Source of the DNA: an uncultured Collinsella sp.
Lineage (GTDB): Bacteria > Actinomycetota > Coriobacteriia > Coriobacteriales > Coriobacteriaceae
Assembly (NCBI GenBank): GCA_902475245.1
Contig: CABRYP010000002.1
Location: 1-64,000, forward strand
DNA length: 64,000 nt
Direction: 5' to 3'
Shown: in pieces, positions 1-7,526 of the stretch
Position numbering within the stretch: position 1 is the first letter of the stretch
How the letters are laid out: the number at the start of each line of letters is the position of its first letter
Notes under the pieces: generated by a model
Database searches by the model: none
The model's input: the letters and a program-made list of their open reading frames with translations, nothing else
Told to the model about the DNA's origin: nothing
Program-made: the position numbers and the translations under genes

Positions 1-204
1 ATGACAGCATTGCAAAGCATGGGATACGACGTATTTCTTGTAACCCATGACATGCTCAATGATCACGATCAGCTTGATGCCATCATTCACAGTGTGTGTG
101 AGCGATTAGAGTTGCGCTACAAGCCAAAAACCGAGGCGATGAGATGCGCTGAGACCAGATTGCGGGCCAACGTTCTGTGCAATTGGCTCGGTATTGGTAA
201 GTAA
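1..204 (+). CDS. 3' end of an unrecognised protein gene (5' part outside the window)
   Basis: The reading frame is open from the first base and stops with TAA at 202-204, so this is the last ~67 residues of a longer protein. The visible piece is soluble and mixed alpha/beta, with a hydrophobic strand (DVFLVTHDML) followed by a helix and a Leu/Arg-rich C-terminus. A GY-x-V-strand followed by an Asp-rich turn is loosely reminiscent of the end of DUF559/Vsr-type nuclease folds, but no catalytic residue can be assigned. The true start is not visible; the ATG at position 1 is probably internal. No function is proposed. Confidence 0.5.
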   Translation: MTALQSMGYDVFLVTHDMLNDHDQLDAIIHSVCERLELRYKPKTEAMRCAETRLRANVLCNWLGIGK

Positions 205-260
205 TAATGGCCAAGTGGGCATTTTTAATACTTTATATGCTGTCAGTAATTAAGTGCCAT

Positions 261-420
261 TTTAAAACCATGCCGGTTTACTACGTTGGATTGAGGGTGA
301 CTGAACACACTGATTTCGCCGCTCGTAAAACCGCAGGTAGATTGCCTGCCCGTTTTGCGAAAGTAGGCGTGAGGTCGGAAATCCGGGAATCGGCGTAGTA
401 AACCGGTCTGTTTATGAAGC
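261..420. repeat. 160-nt element with inverted ends, copy 1
   Basis: It aligns without gaps to 1301-1460. The ends are inverted repeats: 266-285 reads AACCATGCCGGTTTACTACG and 394-413 is its reverse complement at 17 of 20 positions. Interior positions shared with copy 2 include AAAACCGCAGGTAG (near 327-340) and GGTCGGA (near 373). Both copies end in TGAAGC and both lie upstream of a tRNA-Ala cassette. It could be a MITE-like mobile element or a structured RNA. It is too short and too poorly framed to code for a transposase. Confidence 0.6.
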
Positions 421-674
421 GACCAGCTGGGGCGAGCTACGCACGGTTCCGTAAATTGGCCCGAAGGCGTGCGGAAGGGCTCATGCCCACGGATGCACCG
501 CGGATCGCTTTGGTCTGGCCGGCGGCGTCTGGGGCGACATGCCGAGCCCTGCAAAGGAAGGCGGCGGGCTTGCCGCCGCCCACGGGGCTCGCCCCGCGGG
601 CTATGTCGGGCATCGTGTGTCTCTTTGGCCCCGCTCCCGTTCAACGCGCCGCAAAATATTTTCCAAAATTGTCC

Positions 675-703
675 TTGCATCGCCGTCCGAGTTCCCGTAT
701 AGT
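675..703 (+). promoter_or_regulatory. Promoter of tRNA-Ala copy 1
   Basis: -35 TTGCAT (675-680), a 17-nt spacer and -10 TATAGT (698-703). The tRNA starts 13 nt after the -10. The same promoter lies exactly 1000 nt further on, before copy 2. Confidence 0.8.
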
Positions 704-715
704 ACTTCTTCGCAC

Positions 716-788
716 GGGGGCGTAGCTCAGCTGGGAGAGCGCTTGACTGGCAGTCAAGAGGTCAGGGGTTCGATCCCCCTCGTCTCCA
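716..788 (+). tRNA. tRNA-Ala(GGC), copy 1
   Basis: A full cloverleaf is visible: acceptor stem GGGGGCG/CGTCTCC, D stem GCTC, anticodon stem CTTGA/TCAAG with loop CTGGCAG (anticodon GGC, reads GCC), and T arm AGGGG-TTCGATC-CCCCT. The acceptor has the G3-U70 wobble pair that is the main alanine identity element. The CCA end is not fully encoded (ACCC follows). It has its own promoter upstream and a terminator 17 nt downstream, so it is a single-gene transcription unit. Confidence 0.97.
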
Positions 789-804
789 CCCGATCATTGA
801 ATGA

Positions 805-832
805 GGCTCCAACGCAAGTTGGGGCCTTTTTT
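805..832 (+). terminator. Rho-independent terminator of tRNA-Ala copy 1
   Basis: Stem GGCTCCAAC/GTTGGGGCC with a GCAA loop, followed by six T. An identical copy lies at 1805-1832. Confidence 0.9.
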
Positions 833-962
833 CATATCTATAGATTTAGGTCATGTGTTGACTGGGTAGCATCTTGGCGACATGCCCATTGTTAATTACG
901 AATATGAATGTTGATGACTTTGCGTCTCTAGATGGCAAAGCTAGTCAGCAGTGCCATTAGCA

Positions 963-990
963 AAGAGGCCGGGCGTAATGCCCGGCCTCG
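963..990 (-). terminator. Terminator of the CAT-anticodon tRNA
   Basis: A perfect 9-bp stem (GAGGCCGGG/CCCGGCCTC) with a short loop. On the minus strand it follows the tRNA by about 9 nt and is followed by CTCTTTG, a short U-tract. Confidence 0.7.
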
Positions 991-998
991 AAATACTC

Positions 999-1074
999 TG
1001 GTGGGCCCTCCGGGATTCGAACCCAGAACCCAGGGATTATGAGTCCCCTGCGCTAACCGTTGCGCCAAGAGCCC
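999..1074 (-). tRNA. tRNA with CAT anticodon (Met or lysidine-type Ile2)
   Basis: On the minus strand the acceptor is GGGCTCT/AGGGCCC. The anticodon stem-loop is GGGGA-CTCATAA-TCCCT (anticodon CAT), the T loop is TTCGAAT, and the CCA end is encoded (999-1001). The CTCATAA loop occurs in both elongator tRNA-Met and tRNA-Ile2 (CAU modified to lysidine by TilS), so the amino acid cannot be fixed from the anticodon. It is not an initiator tRNA, because there is no three-GC-pair GGG/CCC run in the anticodon stem. Confidence 0.9.
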
Positions 1075-1092
1075 TTATGAACGGTGAATGCA

Positions 1093-1098
1093 ATTCTA
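1093..1098 (-). promoter_or_regulatory. Putative -10 of the CAT-anticodon tRNA
   Basis: On the minus strand TAGAAT lies 19 nt upstream of the tRNA 5' end. A TTGGGC about 15 nt further upstream could act as a weak -35. No other -10-like hexamer is closer. Confidence 0.4.
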
Positions 1099-1674
1099 AC
1101 AAAGCCAACTCAGGCCCAATTTCTTCGCTTCACGTCGTGAAATACTACCATGCACGAGGAAGTCGCACAACGCAAGATCAAATCCGATGTTAAACAACAG
1201 CTAATCTAGGCGCGTCGCGGAAAAGACGTGTTTTAGAAAAAGTTAAAGCCTATATTTCAGGGCTCCAACATATTTATGTGTGAAATCAACCTGATGACAT
1301 TTCAAAACCATGCCGGTTTACTACGACGGATCGGCGATGCCCGAGCACCGCGTGTTCTCCATTTGCAAAACCGCAGGTAGGAAGCCCGCCGGTTACGCCA
1401 AAAGGCGAGTGTGGTCGGACATTCCTGATTCATCGTAGTAAACCGGCATGGTTCTGAAGCGCAGGGGAGGGGCGCTTCGCAATCAGACCCGATAATGGGA
1501 CTGGCGGTGCACGGAAAACCCTGTTGCACGGGGAGAGTCGTGTTCCGCGCGCCTAGTCGGCCGGCGCACGGTCCGTGCGTGGACCGCTGCCCCCGCGGGC
1601 ATCGCGGGCTCCTCGGACCTGAGCGGGCCCGCGCCCCCGCGCCAGCGTCCGCGAAAGTTTTTCCAAAATTGTCC
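1099..1674. other. Gene-free spacer upstream of tRNA-Ala copy 2
   Basis: 1099-1300 is relatively AT-rich and shows nothing recognisable. 1301-1460 is the second 160-nt element. 1461-1660 is very GC-rich, without a credible gene, and unrelated in sequence to the equivalent spacer before copy 1. Confidence 0.6.
1301..1460. repeat. 160-nt element with inverted ends, copy 2
   Basis: Same length as the copy at 261-420. Here the ends match perfectly over 20 bp (1306-1325 against 1434-1453), and over 26 bp with one mismatch if extended. The arms are separated by 108 nt. The shared interior blocks are AAAACCGCAGGTAG and GGTCGGA. The arms could extrude as a cruciform or pair in RNA. Confidence 0.65.
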
Positions 1675-1703
1675 TTGCATCGACGTCCGAGTTCCCGTAT
1701 AGT
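1675..1703 (+). promoter_or_regulatory. Promoter of tRNA-Ala copy 2
   Basis: -35 TTGCAT (1675-1680) and -10 TATAGT (1698-1703) with 17-nt spacing. Within the core promoter it differs from copy 1 at one spacer base. Confidence 0.8.
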
Positions 1704-1715
1704 ACTTCTTCGCAC

Positions 1716-1788
1716 GGGGGCGTAGCTCAGCTGGGAGAGCGCTTGACTGGCAGTCAAGAGGTCAGGGGTTCGATCCCCCTCGTCTCCA
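1716..1788 (+). tRNA. tRNA-Ala(GGC), copy 2
   Basis: Identical over its full length to the tRNA at 716-788, with anticodon GGC and the G3-U70 pair. The duplicated block runs from about 1661 to 1838 (promoter, tRNA and terminator) with only a few differences, all outside the tRNA. It is followed by a terminator and, 31 nt later, by the ABC-F gene. Confidence 0.97.
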
Positions 1789-1804
1789 CCCGAGCAATGA
1801 ATGA

Positions 1805-1832
1805 GGCTCCAACGCAAGTTGGGGCCTTTTTT
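1805..1832 (+). terminator. Rho-independent terminator of tRNA-Ala copy 2
   Basis: GGCTCCAAC/GTTGGGGCC stem and T6 tail, identical to the one after copy 1. It lies 31 nt before the ABC-F start codon, and no promoter can be seen in between. Confidence 0.9.
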
Positions 1833-1863
1833 CATATAGGCACACAAGGTCAAAGGCGGCACC

Positions 1864-3900
1864 ATGATCCTCCTGGTCGACAAGATCGAAAAAAGCTTCG
1901 GCGCGCGTGTCCTCTTTAGCGGCGCGTCCTTCCAGATCAACCCCGGCGAGCGTTTTGCGCTCGTGGGACCCAACGGCGCCGGCAAAACCACCATGCTCAA
2001 GATCATCATGGGCATCGACAGCCCCGACGCCGGCCAGATCCAGTACGCCAAGGACTGCCAGGTGGGCTACCTAGAGCAGGAAACCAACTTGGAGCAAAAG
2101 GACACCACCATCCTTGCCGAGGTCATGGCAGCCGCCAAGGAAATCCGCCGCATGGGCGAGCGCGCCAACGAGCTGCAGGCCCAGATCACCGAGCTTTCCG
2201 AGCAAGGCAAGGACGTCGACGCACTCCTTAACGAGTACGGCCAGGTCCAGGACCGCTTTGAGCATCTGGGCGGCTACGAGCTCGAGAGCAACGCCCGCAA
2301 GATCCTGTCCGGCCTGGGCCTTAAGGTCACCGACTTTGAGCGCCCGTGCTCCGAGTTCTCCGGCGGCTGGCAGATGCGTATCGCGCTCGCCAAGCTCTTC
2401 CTGCGCCACCCCGACCTGCTGCTGCTGGACGAGCCCACCAACCACTTGGACCTCGAAAGCGTCCAGTGGCTGCGCGGCTTTATCGCCAACTACGACGGCG
2501 CCGTGCTCATCGTCAGCCACGACCGCGCCTTCATGGACGCCTGCGTCGACCACGTCGCCGCGCTCGAAAACCGCCGCGTGACCACCTACACCGGCAACTA
2601 CAGCAGCTACCTCAAGCAGCGTGAGGACAACCTGGAGCAGATGCGCGCCAAGCGCGCCGCGCAGGAGCGCGACATCGCCCACATGCAGGTCTTCGTTGAC
2701 AAGTTCCGCTACAAGCCCACCAAGGCCGCCCAGGCGCAGGAGCGCATCCGCAAGATCGAGCAAATCAAAAAGGAGCTCGTCATCCTGCCCGAGGGCCACA
2801 AGCACATCGACTTTAAGTTCCCCGACCCGCCGCGCTCCGGCGATATGGTCGTGAGCCTGGAGGGCGTCTCCAAGTCCTACGGCGACAAGCACATCTACAG
2901 CGACATCGATCTCAAACTCTACCGCGGCGAGCACGTGGCGCTTGTCGGCCCCAACGGCGCCGGCAAGTCCACCCTCATGAAGATCCTCGCCGGCCTGGAG
3001 CCGCCCACCACCGGCACGCGCGACCTGGGTACCAACGTGGGCGTGGCCTATTACGCCCAGCACGCGCTCGAGGGCATGACCGAATCGAACACCGTCCTGC
3101 AAGAGATCGACACCGTCACGCCCAAGTGGACCGTGCCCCAACAGCGCAGCCTGCTGGGTGCCTTCCTGTTTAGCGACAACGACGCAATCGAAAAGCAGGT
3201 CCGCGTCCTCTCCGGCGGCGAAAAGGCGCGTTTGGCCCTGGCCAAGATGCTCGTGGCCCCCGAGGCGCTCCTGTGCCTGGACGAGCCCACCAACCACCTG
3301 GATATCGACTCGGTGGACATGCTCGAAAACGCCCTGCAAAACTTCCCCGGCACCATCGTGCTGATCAGCCACGACGAGCACCTGGTGCGCGCCGTGGCGA
3401 ACCGCGTGATCGACATCCGTGACGGCAAGGTCACGGTCTACGACGGCGACTACGACTACTACCTCTTCAAGCGCGAGGACCTCGCAGCCCGCGCCGCCGC
3501 CGAGACGGCAGGGGAGAGCGCGCCGGAGGCAAGCAGGAGCACTAAGCCCGCCAACGCCGCCCAGGCCAGCAGCCCCGCCGCGGCTCCCAAGCCTGCCGAG
3601 GGCAAAAAGACCAAGGAGCAAAAGCGCGCCGAGGCCCAGGCCCGTGCCGCGCTCAACAAAAAGCTCAAGGGCGTGCGCAACCAGCTCAAAAAGATCGAGG
3701 CAGAGCTGGACAAAAAGCGTGCCCGCTATGACGAGCTTATGGAATTGATGGCAAGCGAAGAGCTTTATGCCGATCAGGACAAGTTCAACGCCGCGCTGGG
3801 GGAATATAACGGCCTTAAGCAAGAGCTGCCCAAGCTCGAGGACGAATGGCTGGAGCTTTCCACCCAGATCGAAGAGGAGACCGCGCGTGAACTCTCGTAA
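1864..3900 (+). CDS. ABC-F family ATPase (Uup/YdiF-like ribosome-associated factor)
   Basis: 678 residues with two ABC ATPase domains and no membrane segment, as in ABC-F proteins that act in the ribosomal E site. Walker A GPNGAGKT is at 35-42 and GPNGAGKS near 362-369. The signatures are FSGGW and LSGGE, and DEPTNHLD occurs twice (about 189 and 473). The charged inter-domain linker (~250-320) is the family's P-site tRNA interaction motif. A Lys/Ala-rich stretch and a coiled coil occupy the last ~90 residues, as in Uup and YdiF. The start ATG follows AAAGGCGG. The 3' end overlaps the next gene by 14 nt. Whether it is a housekeeping translation factor or a resistance protein cannot be told from sequence. 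Confidence 0.9.
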   Translation: MILLVDKIEKSFGARVLFSGASFQINPGERFALVGPNGAGKTTMLKIIMGIDSPDAGQIQYAKDCQVGYLEQETNLEQKDTTILAEVMAAAKEIRRMGERANELQAQITELSEQGKDVDALLNEYGQVQDRFEHLGGYELESNARKILSGLGLKVTDFERPCSEFSGGWQMRIALAKLFLRHPDLLLLDEPTNHLDLESVQWLRGFIANYDGAVLIVSHDRAFMDACVDHVAALENRRVTTYTGNYSSYLKQREDNLEQMRAKRAAQERDIAHMQVFVDKFRYKPTKAAQAQERIRKIEQIKKELVILPEGHKHIDFKFPDPPRSGDMVVSLEGVSKSYGDKHIYSDIDLKLYRGEHVALVGPNGAGKSTLMKILAGLEPPTTGTRDLGTNVGVAYYAQHALEGMTESNTVLQEIDTVTPKWTVPQQRSLLGAFLFSDNDAIEKQVRVLSGGEKARLALAKMLVAPEALLCLDEPTNHLDIDSVDMLENALQNFPGTIVLISHDEHLVRAVANRVIDIRDGKVTVYDGDYDYYLFKREDLAARAAAETAGESAPEASRSTKPANAAQASSPAAAPKPAEGKKTKEQKRAEAQARAALNKKLKGVRNQLKKIEAELDKKRARYDELMELMASEELYADQDKFNAALGEYNGLKQELPKLEDEWLELSTQIEEETARELS

Positions 3901-4183
3901 GGCCGCTGCCGTGGCGATGAGCATCATCGCCATCGCCTGTCGCATCTGCGGCATCTTTATGAGCGCGATGACCGTGCTGCTGTGCTTTAGCGGCCTCACC
4001 GCCAAGTTGCAAATCGTTGGCTTTGTCGTTGAGCTTTCTCGCGCGCTGCCGGGTGCCATCGCCGGCTACGGCGTCATCACATCGCCTTTTGGCGGCGTGT
4101 TCCGCCTGGATTACGCCATCGTGGCCGTTATCCTCTTTGTGGCCGATTACCTGCTCACGCGCGCCTCGCGTCGCGTCCGCTAG
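3887..4183 (+). CDS. Small membrane protein, function unknown
   Basis: 98 residues from a GTG start placed 7 nt after GAGGAGA inside the end of the ABC-F gene (14-nt overlap, hence probably translationally coupled). An ATG ten codons later (3917) is an alternative start. Two hydrophobic segments are visible, one near the N-terminus (~residues 8-40) and one near the C-terminus (AIVAVILFVADYLLT), followed by a basic tail. No catalytic motif is seen and the family is not recognised. The next gene, a membrane metalloprotease, begins 10 nt later, which suggests one transcription unit. Confidence 0.7.
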   Translation: MNSRKAAAVAMSIIAIACRICGIFMSAMTVLLCFSGLTAKLQIVGFVVELSRALPGAIAGYGVITSPFGGVFRLDYAIVAVILFVADYLLTRASRRVR

Positions 4184-4192
4184 GGGAGCGCC

Positions 4193-4876
4193 ATGTCCAG
4201 CAGCTACTTTATGAACCTGGTCGCCAGCGCCGTTGCCGTCATCGTGGGCATCGTGATCCACGAGAGTGCGCACGCCGCCGCGGCCTGGGCGCTCGGCGAC
4301 AAGACGGCCCGTTCGCGCGGCCGCGTCTCGCTCAACCCGCTCAACCACATCGACCCGTTCGGCACCGTCATCTTGCCGCTGCTGATGCTTGCCGCCGGCG
4401 GTCCGGTGTTCGCCTTCGCCAAGCCCGTGCCCGTCTACCTCAACAACCTCAAGCACCCCAAGCGCGACGAGGTCCTGGTGAGCGCGGCCGGTCCTGTATC
4501 GAACATCGCGCTCGCGTGTCTCGCAGCCGCCCTCATGCACGCGACATACGGCAACCTCTACACCAGCATGTCCTTTGCCGTAGCCTCCCAAATCATGAAC
4601 TTCGGTGCCACGTTTATCGTGGTCAATCTGTCGCTCGCGTTCTTTAACCTCATCCCGATCCCGCCGCTCGACGGCTCATCGATCATCGTGCCCTTCCTCA
4701 AGGGCAAGGCACTCGCCAACTACTACCACTTGCAGCAATACGCCATGCCCATACTCATCATCGTGCTGTACCTGCTGCCCATGTGGACCGGCATCGACGT
4801 GATCGGGCGGTATTTCGACGTTACCGTGTATCCGCTGGCCGAGTGGCTGCTCAACTTCGCAATCGCCGGTATCTAA
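4193..4876 (+). CDS. Site-2 protease family (M50) membrane metalloprotease
   Basis: 227 residues, mostly hydrophobic. The zinc-binding HExxH motif is HESAH at 23-27 in the first membrane helix, followed by the conserved NPLNHIDPFGT segment. The second active-site motif NLIPIPPLDG (~151-160) provides the third ligand aspartate. The length and the absence of PDZ or CBS domains fit the short YwhC/Rip3-like S2P group, which cleaves substrates within the membrane. The substrate is unknown. The ATG follows AGGGGAGCG. It lies between a small membrane protein and scpA, with an 84-nt gap to scpA. Confidence 0.88.
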   Translation: MSSSYFMNLVASAVAVIVGIVIHESAHAAAAWALGDKTARSRGRVSLNPLNHIDPFGTVILPLLMLAAGGPVFAFAKPVPVYLNNLKHPKRDEVLVSAAGPVSNIALACLAAALMHATYGNLYTSMSFAVASQIMNFGATFIVVNLSLAFFNLIPIPPLDGSSIIVPFLKGKALANYYHLQQYAMPILIIVLYLLPMWTGIDVIGRYFDVTVYPLAEWLLNFAIAGI

Positions 4877-4960
4877 GGTAAACTTACAGGTCGACCGTGC
4901 AAATCGGTCCCAACATGCACCCAAACCGCGCCGCGAAGGCGCCGTCAAAGGAGGTCGAAG

Positions 4961-5770
4961 ATGTCGTATCGCGTGTCGACACAGGTCTACAGCGGACCGT
5001 TCGACCTGCTGCTGCAGCTGGTAACCCGCCAAAAAGTTGATATCGGCGCCATCTCGATCAGCGAGGTGGCCGAGCAATACCTGGCCGAGGTCGAGCGCAT
5101 CGAGGCCCTGGACCTGGACGTGGCGAGCGACTTTTTGCTGGTCGCGGCAACCCTTTTGGACATCAAGGCTGCCTCGCTGGTGCCCCAGGAGGCCCCGCGC
5201 AAGACAGACGACGATGACGATGACGACGAAGGTCTCGAGGAACTCAGCGCGCTCGACGGAGACGCCCTGCGCGAAGTCCTGATTCAGCGCCTGATCGCCT
5301 ACAAGCAGTTTAAGGGCGCGGCGGCGGCTCTCGGCGCGCGCATGCAGGCCGAAAGCCGCATGCATCCGCGCGTGGCCGGCCCCGACCCCGAGTTTTTGGG
5401 CCTTATGCCCGACTACCTGGCCGGCATTACCCTGCGCGGTCTCGCCGTCATCTGCGCCGATCTGGACGGCAAGCGCCAGACCTTCCTGCTGGAGGCCGAG
5501 CACGTGGCACCGCACCGCGTGCCGCTCGACCTGACGGTGGCCTCGGTCGACCGCTTTACCATGGCGCACCAAGCCTGCACCTTCCGCGAGCTGTTGGACG
5601 GCGACGCCACCACCGAGCAACTCGTCGTCACCTTCCTGGCCATGCTCGAGCTCGCCAAGCGCGGCTCGCTTACGCTGAGCCAGGACGAGATCTTTGGAAC
5701 CATTCAAATCAACCGCGTCGAGGGCGCCGAGGCATACGTGCCCGGCGAGGGCCCCGAGCTCACCGAATAG
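4961..5770 (+). CDS. scpA: Segregation and condensation protein A
   Basis: 269 residues. The N-terminal VYSGPFDLLLQL motif and the following helices are the kleisin segment that binds the SMC neck. The C-terminal half carries the winged-helix region that binds the SMC cap. A run of Asp/Glu (about 84-96) interrupts the middle as a flexible linker. ScpA forms the bacterial condensin with SMC and ScpB. The ATG is preceded by a strong AAAGGAGGT. scpB follows 12 nt later, the usual pairing. Confidence 0.93.
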   Translation: MSYRVSTQVYSGPFDLLLQLVTRQKVDIGAISISEVAEQYLAEVERIEALDLDVASDFLLVAATLLDIKAASLVPQEAPRKTDDDDDDDEGLEELSALDGDALREVLIQRLIAYKQFKGAAAALGARMQAESRMHPRVAGPDPEFLGLMPDYLAGITLRGLAVICADLDGKRQTFLLEAEHVAPHRVPLDLTVASVDRFTMAHQACTFRELLDGDATTEQLVVTFLAMLELAKRGSLTLSQDEIFGTIQINRVEGAEAYVPGEGPELTE

Positions 5771-5782
5771 GAGCGACCAACC

Positions 5783-6502
5783 ATGTCAACCCTTTCCACG
5801 CTGGAGGCAAACAGCCTCAAAGGTGCCCTCGAGGCGCTGCTACTGGTGTCGAGCGACCCCGTGAGCGCACCAGCGCTGGCAGGTGCGCTGGATGTCGCCC
5901 CGGGCGAATGCGCGTCGCTTTTGGCCGAGCTCAAGGTTGAGTATGAGGAGGCCAACCGTGGCTTTCAACTGCGCGAGGTCGCCGGTGGCTGGCGTCTGTT
6001 TACACACCCCGCCTACCACGATGTGGTTGAGGCCTACGTGCTGAGCTGGGACACGCAAAAACTGTCTCAGGCGGCGCTCGAGACCCTGGCCGTCATCGCC
6101 TACCACCAGCCCGTCACGCGCGAGGTGGTCAAGGGCATCCGCGGCGTCAACTCCGACGGCGTCATCGCGTCGCTCGTGGACAAGGGTCTGGTGCGCGAGC
6201 TCGGCCGCGACCCCGAACGCGGTCAGGCCATCATCTATGGCACGACCAACGCCTTCTTGGAAAAGTTCGGCCTACGCTCCACCCGCGACCTGCCCGATCT
6301 GGAGCAGTTTGCCCCCGACGAGCAGTCGCGCCAGTTTATCCGCGAGCGCCTGAGCGGCCGCAGCATTCAGTCAACGCTCGAGGAGCAGGCCGAGGACCTG
6401 GACGAAGAGCGCGAACTGATCGATACCGATGTTGAGGACACCGATGGCGATGAGCTTCTGCCCACAGGTGTTACCTCGGAGGATATACATGACGAGGACT
6501 AA
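5783..6502 (+). CDS. scpB: Segregation and condensation protein B
   Basis: 239 residues. Two winged-helix domains are evident, with the conserved ETLAVIAYHQPVTR and RGVNSDGVI segments that define ScpB. The C-terminal ~50 residues are acidic and disordered. ScpB dimers clamp ScpA in the SMC complex for chromosome segregation. The 3' end overlaps the pseudouridine synthase start by 14 nt, giving a scpA-scpB-rluB operon, an order common in Gram-positive bacteria. Confidence 0.93.
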   Translation: MSTLSTLEANSLKGALEALLLVSSDPVSAPALAGALDVAPGECASLLAELKVEYEEANRGFQLREVAGGWRLFTHPAYHDVVEAYVLSWDTQKLSQAALETLAVIAYHQPVTREVVKGIRGVNSDGVIASLVDKGLVRELGRDPERGQAIIYGTTNAFLEKFGLRSTRDLPDLEQFAPDEQSRQFIRERLSGRSIQSTLEEQAEDLDEERELIDTDVEDTDGDELLPTGVTSEDIHDED

Positions 6503-7460
6503 CGAAGCAGGGGAGACGCGCGTTGCAAACGCCACGGACACCCCGGCGTCCGCGAGCGACGCCCAGCACGTCTACCCGCATACCATGCGCCTGCAGCGCT
6601 TTTTGGCGCGCGCGGGCGTGGCGAGCCGCCGCGGTTCGGAGGACCTGATGACCGCCGGCCGCGTGACGGTTAACGGCGAGATCGCGACCGAGCTGGGCAC
6701 CAAGGTCGATGTGGACCGCGACCATATCGAGGTCGACGGCATGCCCGTCAAGCTCAACCAGGGCGCCGTGTACTTGATGCTCTACAAGCCGACCGGCTAC
6801 CTCACCACCATGAGCGATCCGCAGGAGCGCCCTTGTGTGGCCGATCTGGTTCCGCGCGACCGCTTTCCTGGGCTCTTCCCGGTGGGTCGTCTGGACCGCG
6901 ACACCACGGGCCTTTTGCTCTTTACCACCGACGGCGACCTATCGCAGGACCTGCTGCACCCCAGCAAGCACGTCTACAAGACCTACCAGGCGCTCGTGGA
7001 CGGCAACCTGACCGATCGCGACTTGGAACCACTCCGTCGCGGCATCGAGCTCGACGACGGCCTGTGCCAACCGGCGATCTGCCGCGTCATTACCGCGCGC
7101 GAGGCTGAGGCCGTGGCTCCGCAAGGCGTAAAGCCCGGTACCACCGCCGTGGAGGTCATCATCCGCGAAGGCCGCAAGAACCAGGTCAAGCGCATGCTGA
7201 GCAAGATCCACCACCCGGTGATTCGCCTGCACCGCTGCAACTTTGCCGGCCTGGAGCTCAAGGACGTGGCCAAGGGCTCGTGGCGCGAGCTCACCGACCG
7301 CGAGGTGCAGATTCTCAAGGCCGGCGGCATCCCGCCCAAGCAGGCCAACTCCAAGCGCGCCGCCGCGCCGGCGACCAACACAGCGAGTCACACGCGTCAC
7401 CACGGCAGCCACGGCTCCGCGCCTAAGCGCAACACCTATCGCGAACGCTACACGAGCTAG
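6489..7460 (+). CDS. rluB: RluB/RsuA-family pseudouridine synthase
   Basis: 323 residues from the ATG at 6489, which has GGAGGA 5 nt upstream. An earlier in-frame ATG at 6429 lies inside scpB without a good binding site. An S4 RNA-binding domain (about 33-80) precedes the synthase domain, whose GRLDRDTTG motif carries the catalytic Asp136. The C-terminal ~50 residues are basic and low-complexity (Ala, Thr, His, Ser). Family members convert a 23S (RluB) or 16S (RsuA) uridine to pseudouridine. The link to scpAB and cmk supports RluB. Confidence 0.88.
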   Translation: MTRTNEAGETRVANATDTPASASDAQHVYPHTMRLQRFLARAGVASRRGSEDLMTAGRVTVNGEIATELGTKVDVDRDHIEVDGMPVKLNQGAVYLMLYKPTGYLTTMSDPQERPCVADLVPRDRFPGLFPVGRLDRDTTGLLLFTTDGDLSQDLLHPSKHVYKTYQALVDGNLTDRDLEPLRRGIELDDGLCQPAICRVITAREAEAVAPQGVKPGTTAVEVIIREGRKNQVKRMLSKIHHPVIRLHRCNFAGLELKDVAKGSWRELTDREVQILKAGGIPPKQANSKRAAAPATNTASHTRHHGSHGSAPKRNTYRERYTS

Positions 7461-7526
7461 GCAACCCGCCAAACCGCAGCGCCTGCGTCCCATACCAGCA
7501 AGTCAACCACCGAAAGGAAGCATTGC

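Larger units (their letters stand above)
205..715. other. Gene-free spacer between the partial gene and tRNA-Ala copy 1
   Basis: No convincing protein gene. The stretch holds the 160-nt inverted-end element (261-420), then about 240 nt of GC-rich DNA with short local hairpins (for example around 560-600) but no recognised gene or RNA, and ends with the tRNA-Ala promoter. The open frames here lack ribosome binding sites. Confidence 0.6.

Noticed and set aside
963..990. Another member of the hairpin families
   Set aside because: Short stem, no conserved core, and placed directly after a tRNA with a U-tract: a normal terminator.
999..1074. Assignment of the CAT tRNA as initiator tRNA-fMet
   Set aside because: The anticodon stem lacks the three consecutive G-C pairs of initiators and position 1-72 is a normal G-C pair.
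261..1460. Degenerate insertion sequence
   Set aside because: Only 160 nt long with no frame resembling a transposase. Kept as an element of unknown type rather than an IS.
2071..4059. 662-codon minus-strand open frame
   Set aside because: Antisense to the ABC-F gene; Val/Leu/Gly-rich shadow without motifs.
4877..4960. Possible promoter (TAAACT) before scpA
   Set aside because: No -35 at suitable spacing; scpA is likely to be read with the upstream genes or from a promoter I cannot define.
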